DNA from: Corylus avellana
Lineage: Eukaryota > Streptophyta > Magnoliopsida > Fagales > Betulaceae
Assembly: GCF_901000735.1 (NCBI RefSeq)
Contig: NC_081548.1
Location: 4,402,001 to 4,466,000, forward strand
Length of the DNA stretch: 64,000 nt
Reading direction: 5' to 3'
This document shows, piece after piece, positions 23,210 to 36,141 of this stretch. Positions within the stretch are counted from its first letter, which is position 1; every line of letters starts with the position of its first letter. A model generated the notes under the pieces. The model was not told the DNA's origin. It saw nothing but the letters and a program-made list of their open reading frames with translations, and made no database searches. The position numbers were made by a program, and so were the translations under genes.

Positions 23210-26200
23210 ATGGCGGAGGGTTCTCAGAAACCACAAGAGGAGCCATGGAGAGTCCTCGAATTCTACAGTGGCATTGGTGGCATGGTATTACGCTTCCAAA
23301 ACCCTAAAATTTTCTTCTTCTTCTTCTTCTTCTTCTTCTTTGTGTGTTGAATGGATTGATTCTTGTTTTATGGTTTGGTTAGAGGTACTCGCTGATGAAG
23401 GCGGGCGTGAATGCGAAAGTAGTGGAAGCCTTCGATATAAATGACAAAGCCAACGATGTTTACGAGCACAACTTTGGTCACCGTCCCCATCAGGTTTTTG
23501 CTTAAACTGCTATATACTGCTTGTTTTGCTTTCAGAAGTAGGATTGTGGGGTGCAACTCTGTGCTCCCAATTGATAAATGCAATCTTGTGCTGCTGAACT
23601 TTTTGCTAGAATGTTCATAATGATTATTATACTGTCTAATGCTTCATTGAAGTTCATGTAGTTTTTCACTTGATTACACATTGTCATGGTTAAAATTTGA
23701 TAGTTCATCACTTCCCAGTTTTAAATATGTGGTGTTAGGCTTTTAATCATCCAAGAAAATGGATTTTACTAGTTAATCGATAGAAAATTGTGTATTCCAG
23801 AAAAGGGTAACTTCGTACTAGTCATTTTCAGCAGGTTTATACTTGTGCTTTGAGCTGCTAAAAAAACCAGGATTTCCTTTAGGCTTCAAATTGTTTGTGT
23901 TTGGCTTTTTTACTTATTGTGTCAAAGAATTCTCTATAGTCACAAACTTTGTCTTGTCCTAAATATGTTGGTCGGCATAGGGTAATATTCAGAGCCTGAC
24001 AGCTGCTGATCTCGACAGCTATGGGGCTCATGCGTGGCTTCTTTCTCCTCCCTGCCAACCTTACACTCGGCAAGGTGAGCCGTTAATGCTTCTTGCTTTA
24101 TGGATTATTTTGTTAATTGGTCAATAGTTTCACAAGATATCTTATGACTAGGTCTCCAGAAGCACTCCGGTGATGCTAGGGCATTGTCTTTTCTCAAGAT
24201 TCTTGAACTTATACCACATACGTCACAGCCTCCAAGTATGTTATTTGTGGAAAATGTCGTTGGATTTGAGGTTTGTTCTTAATATTTTGCTCAATGCTTG
24301 AATTTTAATTTCTTCTCGTGGTTGCAGATATCTGTCCTTTTCTGCTCAAGTAAATCTTTTTGCTTACTTGTTTTGTCCTTTTTTTTTCTCTTTGGTTGCA
24401 GACATCTGATACACACACGAAAATGATTGATATATTGGCAAAAACAAACTTTGTTGTACAGGAGTTCATATTGAGCCCTTTACAATTTGGCATCCCATAT
24501 TCCAGGCCACGTTATTTTTGCCTGGTTCTCTCTCTCTCTCTTAGCTAGGATTTTATTAATTAGAGCTTTTTATTTTCATTTGTTATTCTTTTCACCTGGC
24601 TTTTTTAAAAGTGTCCTAAGCTGTGGAACTGACGAATTCATTAGGGTTTTGATTCTTAAGAAATCAGCTGGTTTTGATTCTTAAGAAATCAGCTCAGAAA
24701 GTTTAAAGGATTCCGTTTAAAATTATTAATCAGATTTTGACAACATAGAATTATTAATTTAGTTCTGCTTCACTCAACAAGATAAATTTGAGGTCGGTAT
24801 ATGATTTGCCAAACTATTTTTGGAATTATCTATTTTTAAAACCATCAATTTTGAATCAAATTGGGGGCCATTGTTTGGTGTTGTGATGGTCTTGGGCTTC
24901 CAAGTTCACATGTAAGATACAAGTCTTGAGAGTGACTACTTTGTGCAAAAAATGCTAAAGGGGAAGATCGTGTCCAATCCACCCCTACTAGGACCTCATT
25001 TAGGTGCGACCAACACTGGGTAATGACCCTTAATCAGTTTTGAACCAAATTGAGTTCCACGTTGACTGATTGTTAGTCATATAATGGACCTGTGATAATA
25101 CACTTTTGGATAGAAATTTGTATAGTTATTGATTTTCTGTTGAACTTTTTTTCTTTTCAGAAAGTAGATTTGTGCAAATTTTATGAATTGGACTTAGATA
25201 GTCTTTGGCCAGGCAAATTTTCACTTAAAAACTGAGGTAAAGGCACCTTTCCACATATTCTGTAAAGGTGATCTTGTTGGATATGGGTGGTAATGGGGTT
25301 GATATCTTTATTCAGTGGGACTATAGAGGCTTCGATTTCACCTTTGATGGTTGAATAATCATGTTTATAGATAATTATGTTTTTTTCTTTTTTTTATTAT
25401 TTCTTATATAAGATATTTAGTTATCCAGGATTTGGGAACTCAGTGTTATTCCTCTTTTCAAGAGTCTTTGAGTCTATTTGTGTGACCCATATTTGTTTTA
25501 CTTGACAGGCAAAAAGGAAACCTTCATCTTTTCAAAATCAACTCCTCAATAACAGGCTACTTTGGTCCCCAAGCCCATTGTTTGGGCATGATGATAACAC
25601 TGTGGCCATTGAACATGATCAATCACAAGAGAGCTGTGACGAATTGCTCCAGTCATGTGAGCCAGTAGAGAAATTTCTTGAATTCAAGAATCATAGTGAC
25701 CAAATGGATACTGAATCTGGTTTGCTGGACACCACCATTGTTCCTATAGATGCTTATGGAGCTCTGGAGAAAAATGATAATGCGAATGGTCGTAATGATA
25801 TTTCTTTAAACCAGTACCTTGTTCCATTAAGCTTGATAGAGCGGTGGGGAAGCGCTATGGGTATCCTTAATTTCTTTTCCTTGTCATTATTGCCTTCTCC
25901 TATTTACTATGTCATTATTTATATTGACCATCTCTCTCTTTCATTCTCTCTAAAGATATCCTTAAAAGACTTTAGATATTGTATATCCTGATTCAAAGCG
26001 TTGCTGTTGTTTTACTAAAAGTTATTATCGGTATGTGAAGGGGACTGGCTCACTTTTGGCTACTGTCCAGGTATGATTTCATTGAACTTGTGGATAGGTA
26101 CAGAACCACATGGGACTCCAAGTTGAGCTAATTGGATGATGCATGCCCAAAAAGAAAAAAAAAAAAGAAACTCAATCGCTTTTAAAGCTAAAGAAGACAA

Positions 26201-27124
26201 AGACTTGCTGTCCATATCGTTCTAAACACTGAGAAGGATGATAATTAATGATATTATTAATTTTAGTTATTTTCACCTGTCTGTGCTAGTTTACAGTCAT
26301 TTTATGGATCAACATCCTGCTTGGGTTTCAAAATATTGGGTTGGATATTTGACATGACACTTTGTGTCAAATTCTGGTGTACCTGACAAAACTCTGAATA
26401 ATTATGTTACATCTTGATCTATTTAGTTTGTGCAAGAAAATTCGTACCTCTTGATACTTGCTCCTTTTCTTTTTCTTTTTTGACTGCTGGTGTCTTTTGA
26501 ATAGTATCTTGCTATGGTTTTTCGTAGCCATGACTTATATAAATTGGTGGACATGCAGCCAAAGAAGAAAGGCAAATCATCTTCATTGAAGGAGCAGTGC
26601 CTTAGATTTTTTACTCCTAGGGAGGTATGTGCATTCTGCTCAATCTCTTTATTCTCCCTTTTTTTTTTCCTTCCAATTTTACTTTTCCTAATTGTGAAAG
26701 AGGTTTTCCCCTGCCCCCAAAATTAGGTTGCTAATCTACATTCTTTTCCGGAAGACTTTCACTTCCCGCAGCACATAAGCCTTCGACAACGGTATGTCTA
26801 TATATAATATTTATACAGTTTTTTTTTTTTTGGTGGAAAAAATGGAAATTGAATCTTAGTTTACCGCTGATGAATCGGCTTCTTCTATATGCTTTATTCT
26901 GCTATATCTGCAAAATTTAACTATCATCTTCAAACCGATTATTGTAGACGATGGTCTTAAGATAATATGTTAAATGATTCAGTCGTTTTTGCTGCAGGTA
27001 TGCATTGCTGGGTAACAGTTTAAGTATAGCAGTGGTTGCTCCCGTACTCCGATATTTATTTGCAGAGCCATCTGTTCAAATCATGCAGATTTTTCCTTCC
27101 AATGGTGCATATACCCATATCTAA
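23210..27124 (+). CDS. DNMT2: DNMT2-type tRNA (cytosine-38-C5) methyltransferase
   Basis: Ten exons give an unbroken 408-residue protein: 23210-23284, 23383-23493, 23981-24074, 24152-24270, 24402-24524, 25509-25860, 25976-26070, 26559-26624, 26727-26791, 26998-27124. All junctions are GT-AG and keep frame. Motif I ([12 protein letters not shown]) binds S-adenosylmethionine. [10 protein letters not shown] (motif IV) carries the catalytic Cys followed by the DNMT2-specific region, and ENVVGFE is motif VI. The CFT-containing stretch [15 protein letters not shown] is a DNMT2 hallmark, and [13 protein letters not shown] is motif X. DNMT2/TRDMT1 enzymes methylate C38 of tRNA-Asp and a few other tRNAs and have little DNA activity. 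The length is near that of other plant DNMT2 proteins; exon 6 encodes the variable acidic insert. Nothing looks broken. The start is the only ATG giving the conserved N-terminus. Confidence 0.95.
23318..23340. repeat. (TTC)n microsatellite in DNMT2 intron 1
   Basis: A run of TTC triplets lies inside the first intron, about 35 bases past the donor. Confidence 0.85.
24645..24694. repeat. 25-bp perfect tandem duplication in DNMT2 intron 5
   Basis: GGTTTTGATTCTTAAGAAAT plus CAGCT occurs twice in direct succession (24645-24669 and 24670-24694) with no differences, so it is a recent duplication. It does not touch an exon. Confidence 0.9.
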
Positions 27125-27459
27125 TTTCTAGCCTTGTGATGAGATCAACTTGATAATTAAATATTGCCATAAGTTTTGAATTATTAGGACCTAGGTATCA
27201 CCCTAACTTTTATCCAATCTCTCCTCTCTCAATGACTAGGAGGCTCAAAAGTCTACTAATCATTCATGATATTGCCAATTTGCCGGTGTTCCAAGACAAA
27301 CAAATGTTGACAGGTTGCAAATGCACGCGTTTAAAATGCTATAGTGATCAAGTGATTCTATTAAATGATGTGGAAGGACGATAGAGATTTTTAGCAATTT
27401 TGCTAGTACATGTAACTTACTTATCCAAACAAATCTTAGGTAGCATGCCCACTTGTTTG

Positions 27460-27774
27460 TAGGGGTTTAAACTCTATTCCGGTTAGCGGGTATTGGCTAA
27501 AATCGCTAACCGGAACCGGGATAACCAGTTGGTCAATTTTAAAAATTGGAACTGGTAACCGGCTATTGGTTATCCAGTTACCAATTGATAGCCGGTTATC
27601 CATACCGGTAACCGGGTCTTTAAAAAATTGGGTATTTTGGGTATTTGACATACATTTTGAGCTTAATTTAGTCCTTTTTGGTCATTTTTAAAAAACAACT
27701 ACAACTTTTTTGGCCCAATAAGTTAGGCTTTGTTATGGTGATTAAAGAAAAAAAAAAAAGTAAAGTAAACGAAG

Positions 27775-27806
<32 letters not shown>

Positions 27807-27928
27807 TCTATTACTGGTTATTATTATCGGTCCGGTTATTTCCAACCGCTTTTAAAAGCATTTGACCGGTTAGCCTGTTATCGGTTAGTGGTTGGTTATT
27901 AATTATAACAGGTTGGTTTATGCCCCTA
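27460..27928. mobile_element. Non-autonomous hAT element (GGTTA/CCGG-rich), 469 bp
   Basis: It starts TAGGGGTTTAAACT and ends GGTTTATGCCCCTA, an inverted pair. The flanks CTTGTTTG (27452-27459) and CCTGTTTG (27929-27936) match 7 of 8 bases as a hAT TSD. The inside is rich in ACCGG/GGTTA motifs and holds an AT microsatellite (27776-27805) but no coding region. It lies about 340 bp past the DNMT2 stop. Confidence 0.8.
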
Positions 27929-27936
27929 CCTGTTTG

Positions 27937-29127
27937 GGCAAGTGAATCCTATAGGGGCACTTGATATGTGCAGCAAATTGCTAGAGATTCTTAATTCTCA
28001 AAGTATAATTCTGAAAAGCGCAACACATCTCAGAATACTGTTCTTCTATTAATCATCGAAATTATATTCAAATTTTAGTGAAATTGGGTAATTTAAGAGA
28101 GGAAGCAGCAGGGCTCACTTGTCCCAAACAGGTTGGTCATGCATCCTAAGTTGTCTGAAACTGATGGACTCTTAGCTCTTTCTCTCTTAAGTTGTTTGAA
28201 TTTTGGTAAAATTTGGGCAACCTAATTTTAAAAATCTTTGTCAACTTTGTATTTGCCCGTTCAAATGTGGCACAAGACATTTGAACAAGACTTGCAATGT
28301 TTTATGTTGAAAAGGGCAAAGTACCTTGAAAATAATAATAATAATAATAATAATAATATAGGAGTGTACGAAGGCAATGATGATATTAATTGTGATTTAC
28401 AAATTCTGTGGTAGAGTGACTGCCTTATGAAATTAGCTTCAATGGAGACAGTAAGAATAAACTTGAGTTTCACTCCTAGGCAGGATCATTATGGATTGCT
28501 CTTGGAACGAGCTTCATCAAGCTTCAATCTCGTCTCAAAAAGAAAGCATTGATTAGGCTGAATCTCAAAATGAATTTACAAAACCTTAATGCCAAAATCA
28601 ATGAAACAAAACCTCTATCTCTAACCTGTAAAATTTTGTTTCCTGCATGATTTTTTTTTTTTTTAATTGAAATTAAAAATATGGGTGAAAAAATCAAATA
28701 CGAAATATAAAGAAAGGTAAAAACATTTATTTATTTTTATTATTATTATTATTATTTTTTTGGTAAAAGAGCAAATAGAATTGGACAACAGAGCAGGATA
28801 ACAGTTTTGAGAGGAGGAAGGAGTTCTCCCGTTCCCTTTCTACTCCTTGCTCTTATCCTCCTCCTCTTTTTTTTTTTTTTAATTTGTATCTATGATTTTG
28901 TAACTTCATAGCATGTAGTTATAATTTTTGCAGAGCTTTCTTCTCTTCGGTAGGGATTTTATCTTTGCATTGATCTTTTAATCGATAAAATCCCATAAAT
29001 TTGGATTTAAAAAAAAAAAAAAGAAAGCATAATCAAAAGCGATAAAACATATTCACGAAAAGCATGAGGCCAAAGCGGCCAATCTGAGCTTCAACCATAT
29101 GGCGAGGGAAGGCTGGAGATCCTTGCC
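27937..29127. other. Intergenic, AT-rich with triplet microsatellites
   Basis: Contains (AAT)n at about 28331-28358 and (ATT)n at about 28736-28757, plus several homopolymer runs. No gene is seen. Confidence 0.6.
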
Positions 29128-29813
29128 TAGAATTGTCAAAATTACCCGGGGAACGGGCAAGTGGGAGCGAGGAAGCCGGGAAAGCTAGGAAGCTTAGGGA
29201 AACCGGGGTCCCGGTCCCGGTTCCGGTTTGAAAAATCTAAAAACCGGGTACCCCGGTTCCGGTACCGGTTTTTGGTACCCGGTTTTTACCGGGAATACCG
29301 GAACCGGGTTTCCATTTTATTTAATAATATTTATATATTATTATATTTATATATTAATATATATATATTATATATATATTAATATTTTTTACACTTAGGT
29401 TTAGGTTTAGGGTATTTTAAAAAATTAAATTTTTATTTCTAAGGCCCAAATAGGCAAAAATAATGATTTTTTAGGATTTTTGGACTTTTTAAGGTTTATT
29501 TTTTAATTATTTGGAATAATCACAACAAAGCCCCTTTAATTTAGACAAAGAAACTAATAGATTTTTAAAAAAATGGGCCAACTTATGAAAAAAAATTGGC
29601 TTATTTTAGGCCCAATACCTAAAATAAGCCCAAAAATCAATTTTTTAAAAAAACCGGTTACCGGACCGGGTAATACCGGAACCGGCCGGTAACCGGGACC
29701 CCGGTTAACCGGGGTCCCGGTTCCGGTTTCTCAAAATTGAGAACCGGGGTACCCCGGTTCCGGTTCCGGTTTTAGGCCAAAAACCGGGAAACCGGACCGG
29801 GTTGACACCCCTA
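29128..29813. mobile_element. Non-autonomous hAT element with perfect 8-bp TSD, 686 bp
   Basis: The TSD TCCTTGCC is exact at 29120-29127 and 29814-29821. The right end GTTGACACCCCTA mirrors a partly decayed left end TAGAATTGTCAAAA. Both subterminal zones are packed with CCGGTTCCGG/ACCGGG motifs, and the middle is AT-rich with CCCAAATA/GGCCCAA stretches like those of the larger hAT at 7.1 kb. It ends only about 120 bp before the PPR start codon at 29931. Confidence 0.88.
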
Positions 29814-29930
29814 TCCTTGCCCCTCTTCCAGTTTAACGACGCACCGTTGAAGACGATAAAGGGGTTTTAAGATTTAACATTCTAGGGTTTTGGCGGCTCG
29901 TATTCTTCTCTGACCAAACCCACTCACACG

Positions 29931-32555
29931 ATGAGATCTTCACTCACTTCTTCTCCAACCTCTACATGTCTTCTCCGCTCTTTCTTAAACCCTAAATCTC
30001 TCTGCTCACAACCACAATTTCCCAACGAACCGCCCATCCCAGAACCTCCATTTTCAGAGAATCCGAATCCAAACACCAATTGTCCCGAGAAAATCACTTC
30101 AGAATCCAACTTTTCCACGAGACCCACTTCAGACCATGAATTTACTGTCGCCCCATTTTCCCCAGAGCCCAAACACGCTGACTTCGCCGCACCAATTTCT
30201 CAAAGCTCGGTTTTGACTCAAACCGATGTGATAAACACTCTTCTGAGCCACAAGAGCGAGCCAAAATCGGCTTTGAAGTACTTCAAATGGGCCGAGAGAA
30301 AGCGAGGCTTTGTTAAAAGCGTGGATGTCTTCTGTGTTGTGCTTCACATTTTGGTGGGCTTTCCTCAGACTCATAAACTTGCTCAAAATTTGCTTAATCA
30401 CTGTGTCTCGGGCGATTCGGGTCCGGCGCCGGGTGTTTTTGTTGATCACTTAGCAGAATGCGCCAAAAGGTTTGGCTTTGTGTTAGATTCGCGGGTTTTT
30501 AATTATTTGTTGAACAGTTATGTTAGAGTTAATAGAACCGAAGATGCTGTACTTTGTTGTAATAGAATGATAGAGAGTGATATAATTCCTTGGATATCAT
30601 TTGTGAATATTCTTTTGACAGCATTGGTTAGGAGAAACATGTTTGGTGAAATGCGAGATTTGCATGATAAGATAGTATTGAAAGGAATTAGTGGAGATTG
30701 CTATACGGTGCATGTGATGATGCGTGCATTTTTGAAGGAAGGGAAGGCTGAGGAGGCGGAGGAATACTTTAGAGAGGCGAAAGATAGAGGGGTGGAACTT
30801 GATGCAGCGGCATACAGTATTGTTATTCAGGCTGTTTGTAAGAAACCCAATTGGATTTTGGCTTCGGGGTTGTTGAAGGAGATGAGAGAAATGGGATCGG
30901 TTCCTTCAGAGGGTACTTATACTTGTGTTATTGGGGCTTGTGTGAAGCAGGGGAATATTGTAGAGGCATTGAGGCTTAAAGATGAAATGGTGAGTTGTGG
31001 GAAGCCAATGAATTTGGTTGTGGCAACGAGTTTGATTAAGGGGTATTGCGTGCAAGGCAATCTGAATAGTGCTTTGGATTTGTTCAATAAGATTGGTGAG
31101 GATGGGCTTTCACCAAACAAGGTTTCATACTCAGTCCTGATTGAATGGTGTTGTAAGCATGGGAGCATGGAAAAGGCCTATGAGCTTTACACCCAAATGA
31201 AAGACAACGGTATTCAGCCTAGTGTCTTTAACCTTAATTCCTTGTTACGTGGATTCTTGAAATCTGGGATGCTGGAAAATGCGTACAGGTTGTTTGATGA
31301 GGCAGTTGAATGTGGTATTGCTAATGTTTTCACATATAATAGCTTTTTTTCATGGCTCTGTGAAGAAGGCAAGGTAAATGAGGCTCAAAGTCTATGGGTA
31401 AAGATGATTAGCAAGGGTGTGGTACCTAGTGTAGTTTCATACAACAACTTGATACTTGGTCACTGCAGAGAAGGGAATACGGATGTTGCAAATACATTAT
31501 TTCTGGAGATGGTAGAGAAGGGCTTAAAACCTAATGTGATCACGTATTCAATTTTGATGGATGGGTATTTCAAAAAAGGTGACACTGAGTGTGCCTTAGA
31601 TTTGTTTAACCAAATGTTGGATGTAAATATGGTTCCCACAGACTTCACATTTAACACTATTATCAATGGCTTGTGCAAAGTTGGCCGCACAACTGAGGCA
31701 AGGGATAAGTTGAAGAGCTTTGTTGAGAAGGGTTTTGTTCCCATCTGTTTGACTTACAATAGCATTATAGATGGATATGTCAAGGAGGGTGCCATAAATC
31801 CTGCATTGGCTGTTTATAGAGAGATGTGTGAAAGTGGAATTTCCCCCAATGTTGTAACTTACACTAGTTTGATTAATGGATTTTGCAAAAGCAATAATAT
31901 TGGTCTTGCTCTGAAAATGCGGAATGAGATGATCAATAAGGGTCTTGAATTGGATGTTAAGGCATATAGTGCTCTGATTGATGGATTTTGCAAAAGGCGA
32001 GACATGGAAAGTGCACATGAACTGTTTTCTGAACTCCTTGAAGAAGGTTTGTCTCCAAATACAGTTGTGTACAATAGTATGATTAGCGGATTCAGGAATC
32101 TAAATAACATGGAAGCAGCCCTTGACTTGCACAAGAAAATGATAAATGAGGGGATTCCTTGTGATTTGCAAACTTACACTACATTGATAGATGGACTGCT
32201 AAAAGAGGGTAAATTACTCTTTGCATCAGATCTTTACTCGGATATGCTTTCCAAGGGTATTGTGCCTGACATCATTGCATATACCGTTCTGATAAATGGC
32301 CTTTGTAACAAGGGACAGCTAGAAAATGCACGCACGATTTTGGAAGAGATGGATAAGAATGGCATGACTCCTAGTGTTCTTATTTATAATACCTTGATTG
32401 CTGGACACTTTAAGGAGGGGAATCTGCAAGAAGCGTTTAGACTACATGATGAGATGCTTGACAGAGGTCTTGTACCTGATGAGGCTACTTATGATATTCT
32501 TGTAAATGGGAAGGCCAAGGGAGTAAGTACTCTTGCTGGAGCCTTGCAAGCGTAA
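29931..32555 (+). CDS. P-class PPR protein, probably mitochondrial
   Basis: Intronless, 874 residues. Residues 1 to about 40 are Ser/Leu/Arg-rich with few acidic residues, like an organelle transit peptide. A Pro/Asn-rich linker follows, then about 20 tandem 35-residue PPR motifs from roughly residue 165 to 865, with classic units such as NVITYSILMDGYFKKGDTE. There is no E or DYW extension, so this is a pure P-class protein. Such proteins bind specific organelle RNAs and act in stability, splicing, cleavage or translation. By memory it most resembles the Arabidopsis product of At3g54980, whose function I cannot state. The frame is intact. Intron-like signals after the stop (AAGGTAAGG near 32670, CTAGGCC near 32762) suggest a spliced 3' UTR. 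Confidence 0.93.
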   Translation: MRSSLTSSPTSTCLLRSFLNPKSLCSQPQFPNEPPIPEPPFSENPNPNTNCPEKITSESNFSTRPTSDHEFTVAPFSPEPKHADFAAPISQSSVLTQTDVINTLLSHKSEPKSALKYFKWAERKRGFVKSVDVFCVVLHILVGFPQTHKLAQNLLNHCVSGDSGPAPGVFVDHLAECAKRFGFVLDSRVFNYLLNSYVRVNRTEDAVLCCNRMIESDIIPWISFVNILLTALVRRNMFGEMRDLHDKIVLKGISGDCYTVHVMMRAFLKEGKAEEAEEYFREAKDRGVELDAAAYSIVIQAVCKKPNWILASGLLKEMREMGSVPSEGTYTCVIGACVKQGNIVEALRLKDEMVSCGKPMNLVVATSLIKGYCVQGNLNSALDLFNKIGEDGLSPNKVSYSVLIEWCCKHGSMEKAYELYTQMKDNGIQPSVFNLNSLLRGFLKSGMLENAYRLFDEAVECGIANVFTYNSFFSWLCEEGKVNEAQSLWVKMISKGVVPSVVSYNNLILGHCREGNTDVANTLFLEMVEKGLKPNVITYSILMDGYFKKGDTECALDLFNQMLDVNMVPTDFTFNTIINGLCKVGRTTEARDKLKSFVEKGFVPICLTYNSIIDGYVKEGAINPALAVYREMCESGISPNVVTYTSLINGFCKSNNIGLALKMRNEMINKGLELDVKAYSALIDGFCKRRDMESAHELFSELLEEGLSPNTVVYNSMISGFRNLNNMEAALDLHKKMINEGIPCDLQTYTTLIDGLLKEGKLLFASDLYSDMLSKGIVPDIIAYTVLINGLCNKGQLENARTILEEMDKNGMTPSVLIYNTLIAGHFKEGNLQEAFRLHDEMLDRGLVPDEATYDILVNGKAKGVSTLAGALQA

Positions 32556-35500
32556 ATAACTGGGACGGTCATTGTTTCAAGTTGCTTTCAAGCTTTTGCT
32601 TGGTCGTTCAAAGGAGAAATATATCGTGGCCTGCAATTATGTTATATTCTTCACCATCAAGCTGGGAAGGTAAGGTCCACATTGGCTTCACATGACTGTT
32701 TTTAATTCATTACTCTGATAACTTTGTGGATGATTAAAGTATGTATTTTCTTTCGTTGACTAGGCCAAGGATCATCATCACTCTCTGGCTTACTAGAACA
32801 TAAAGCAAAAGATGTCCAAATTTACTCAAAAGTATTTGCTGCACCTCTGCATTCTTTTGAGGTAAGAGTCAATAAGTCAAATTGCAGTTTTTTTTTTTTT
32901 TGGTATGAATTACAAGGTGTTATGGTTTGGTCTATATTTGTGGATTGTTTGAAGTTTGACTCCAATCTTAGTTTTCAGTGCGCACCCTGAGAATATTCTT
33001 AACTACCCAAATTGCTAACGTTTGTTTAAGCTACCTGATTTCCAGGTGTGTAGAGTGATTGGCTGTAGGTTGAAGTTGAGTGATTGTCAATTGAATATTG
33101 TGTGTGTGGGTGTGTTCTATCTTATAAAGGTTTTTCATCTTGGTGATCTGCTTCCTCTCACATGACTTTTTATGCAATCTTTTCATACTCTATTCCTTTG
33201 AAGGATGCCTTTTTTTTTTTTTTCCCCCTTCTTAAGTGACTCTTATCCTTTAACATGAAAAAAGTAGTTTAAGTTTTTACATCTTGGTGATCTTATCAAA
33301 AAAAAAAAAAAAATGTTTTTACATCTTGATGAAGGTTAGGATTTGATTATTGTGGTCTTTAAACTTCAGCACTCGATCATAGGCTTTATTTATTGTTTCG
33401 GAGTATGCCATTTTCTCAATTTAATTCCCCAATAACTTGCCTTTAGCTTTGATTTTCCGTATCCGAGATGTTCAGATCACTGACCATACTATAGTTATTT
33501 GTATTAAGTTGGCTATCGCACTTGCATTCTTGTAAATAATTTCTCAATCTTTTGCCATTAATACTGTTCTTCTCTCCAAGAATGCCAAAATCAGTTCCAA
33601 TGCATCAAGTATCGGATCAGTTTTCTCTTGTGTGGACATGGAAGTTTTTGTGAAGCTCAAAATGTCTAAACCTCTGGCCTATTGTTGTCTGTTGGATTCC
33701 ATCTTCAGTGTTCTGCTATAATAGGAGATCTAAAGGAGCTTCACATGGATTGTTATGGGTGTTCAATTTGCTCTGTAGATTTTGGAATAAGCTATGCTTA
33801 CTGGAATAACGCATTTGTGTAATCAATGATTGAGTGAGATATTGTCCACCCAATTCTCTATGGAAAGGCTATGGGAGCCTTGGGAGGTACAGGATGGTAG
33901 GAGTTTCTATTACCCTACTGTCTTGAATAAGGTTCTTTCAACTTCATTGAGGACGTGAAAGTTTCTTTGAAGCTGAAATCTTGTGTCCCAATCTTCATCT
34001 TCTTGTGGTGGCTTCAGTCCGGCTTGTGCTTATTGTTTTGGATTATGACAGATGATAGATATTGTTTGTCATTCGTGAGAAGTAGGAAGTAGCTATTGGT
34101 TTATAGATTTTTTGGATGAGAGTTTTTTGTCATTTATTAAAAATATGTGAAACGTAATGTCTCTGTTGAAACATAGAGATAATGTAAGATGGAAGCACAA
34201 AAGTTTCGATTAAAGTAATGTTATTTAGTAGGGCTTGATTACGAGCTGGGTCGAGTCAAGTATTGAATGTTTAAGTTCCATTATTTAAATTTATTTCGAA
34301 CATGAGCTGAGTTTATGCTTATTATCGAACTAGATAATTTGCTCAAGTTTGACTCATTTATTTTTCGAGCGAACTCTAGCACAAGTTGTATTTGTGATGT
34401 AATAGAAAGTAAGAGTTCAGTGATATCTAAGAGTTATGATAAACCTATATGTAGTATTGAAAATGTTATGGATGTTTGGGGGATTGTCGAGAGAAAAAAT
34501 GACATTGGCCTTCTTAGGTTTGTGACCGAGGTATTCCTTTAGAGATCACATAGAGAGATGTTTGTAATTATTAAGGAGTCATGGTTGCAAATTGACTTCA
34601 TTAAGTGAATGAAAAAGATGAATGTTAGGCTTACAAAATATTTTACAAAGTGATGTGGCATGACATGATTGAGAAGGAGATAAATCCAAAATTGGAGAAA
34701 TTCAATTATGTTGTGCCACATCATTGTAAGAGTTTTTTTTTTTTTTTTGTAAAATATTTTGTAAGCCAAGCATTTTTAATGAGAAATATAGAAATCAACC
34801 GTCTTGACGTGGAATCATGTTGTTCTTTTTTAATATTGTTTGTTATAAACTATTTGAAACATTGTAAGGATTTATTTGGATGTTAATTTTTTATGCATTG
34901 AATACTTTGAAGTATTGTAATGCTGCTTTTGACAAATTATATATCCTTATTTTAAATGATGTGTGTTTTTTAGTTATTGCATATTCATTTTTGTGTTTCT
35001 TTCTATTTTCTTTTTCTTTTTCTTTTTTTTTTTTTAAAAAAAATTGCTATTATTTAGGTTTTGTATTGAAAGTTTATTTTATAACTTAAAACATGCTTTG
35101 TTACATAGGTACTACAAAACCTATAAAGGTTTTACTAGCTAGCTATGCACATTTGCCATAGTTGTGTCTCTTGCTTGCTCCTTTCTTCTCTTCTCAGGAT
35201 TTTTGGGGTGTTAGAGTGGAGTAGGGAGACAGATGTGGGGGGGCGCTATATCCTCTTCATAATTTTGCCTTTTGAAAATCAGTCATTGGATTTGAAGGTC
35301 CACACATCCAACAATTGATTTTCAAAAAGAAAAGATGAAAAAAGGACGAGAGAATACAAAATGACATTTCTCTACATAGTTTTTGTCTATTGGGCTTGTC
35401 TTTGAGATTGTCATTAAACACAATCTGAATTCTAAAATAATTAATAATCTATTTAAGTTTCTAACATATGAGATTCACTCTTCTCTTTTTTTTTTTTCTT

Positions 35501-36140
35501 TTTTTTTTTTTTCTTTTAAATTATTCTTTAAATTCGGAACTCTCTAGCATTTAGGTGGTTTTGATATGAGACTTCTCTAACATCATAATAAAGAGAGTAA
35601 TATTAGAAGTCATTTATGTGTCCCTTTAAAAATGATGTGACTTTTAAAATCACCATTAGGCTTTTTGATTGATCATTATGAAATTTTGATCAAATGATGT
35701 ACCTAATCATAGTCGTAGACTCGTAATGTATCTTAATTTGAGGAGATTTATTTGATGCGAGAAAATCTTTTGAATTTGAATATGATTGGTGAGATATGAT
35801 TGGTGAGATATTATCTTTAGTCTAGGTTTGAATTGTACTTTTTTTACCATATATAAATCTTTATGTAGATCCATTATAATTATCTTTTTCTTCTTCTTTT
35901 TGGGTCTAGTAAGATAATTATGCCTTAACTAATAGCATTCTCATTGGACTAACCAATGTTCAGCCTATATATATATATATATCATATGCATGCGACCTCT
36001 GCCACTTTCTTCTCCACATCCATAACTTCTCTATTCCAATCAGAACCAAGTTCTCAAATCCGAACCCATGCCCGAAAGTAAATGTTTTTGGTTTAAAAAA
36101 ATGTTTGATACAACATAAATGTGAATTTTTTTTTATTTTT
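32556..36140. other. Intergenic, AT-rich
   Basis: Probably begins with the PPR 3' UTR. Positions 34230-34370 (TAGGGCTTGATTACGAGC, then GAGC/GTTTGA motifs) resemble a decayed hAT terminus. Near 35583-35690 is half of the small MITE family seen at 43.85 and 59.54 kb. No protein-coding gene is supported. Confidence 0.45.
34628..34767. mobile_element. 140-bp foldback MITE
   Basis: GGCTTACAAAATATTTTACA at the left is repeated in inverted form at the right (GTAAAATATTTTGTAAGCC), with shorter pairing (GATGTGGC and GCCACATC) inside. The whole could form a hairpin. No TSD was identified, so the superfamily is not assigned. Confidence 0.65.
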
Positions 36141-36141
36141 T

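Noticed and set aside
35960..36120. TATA-like run and short ATG frame of 16 codons
   Set aside because: The TA run is a microsatellite and the frame is too short and unlike any known protein.
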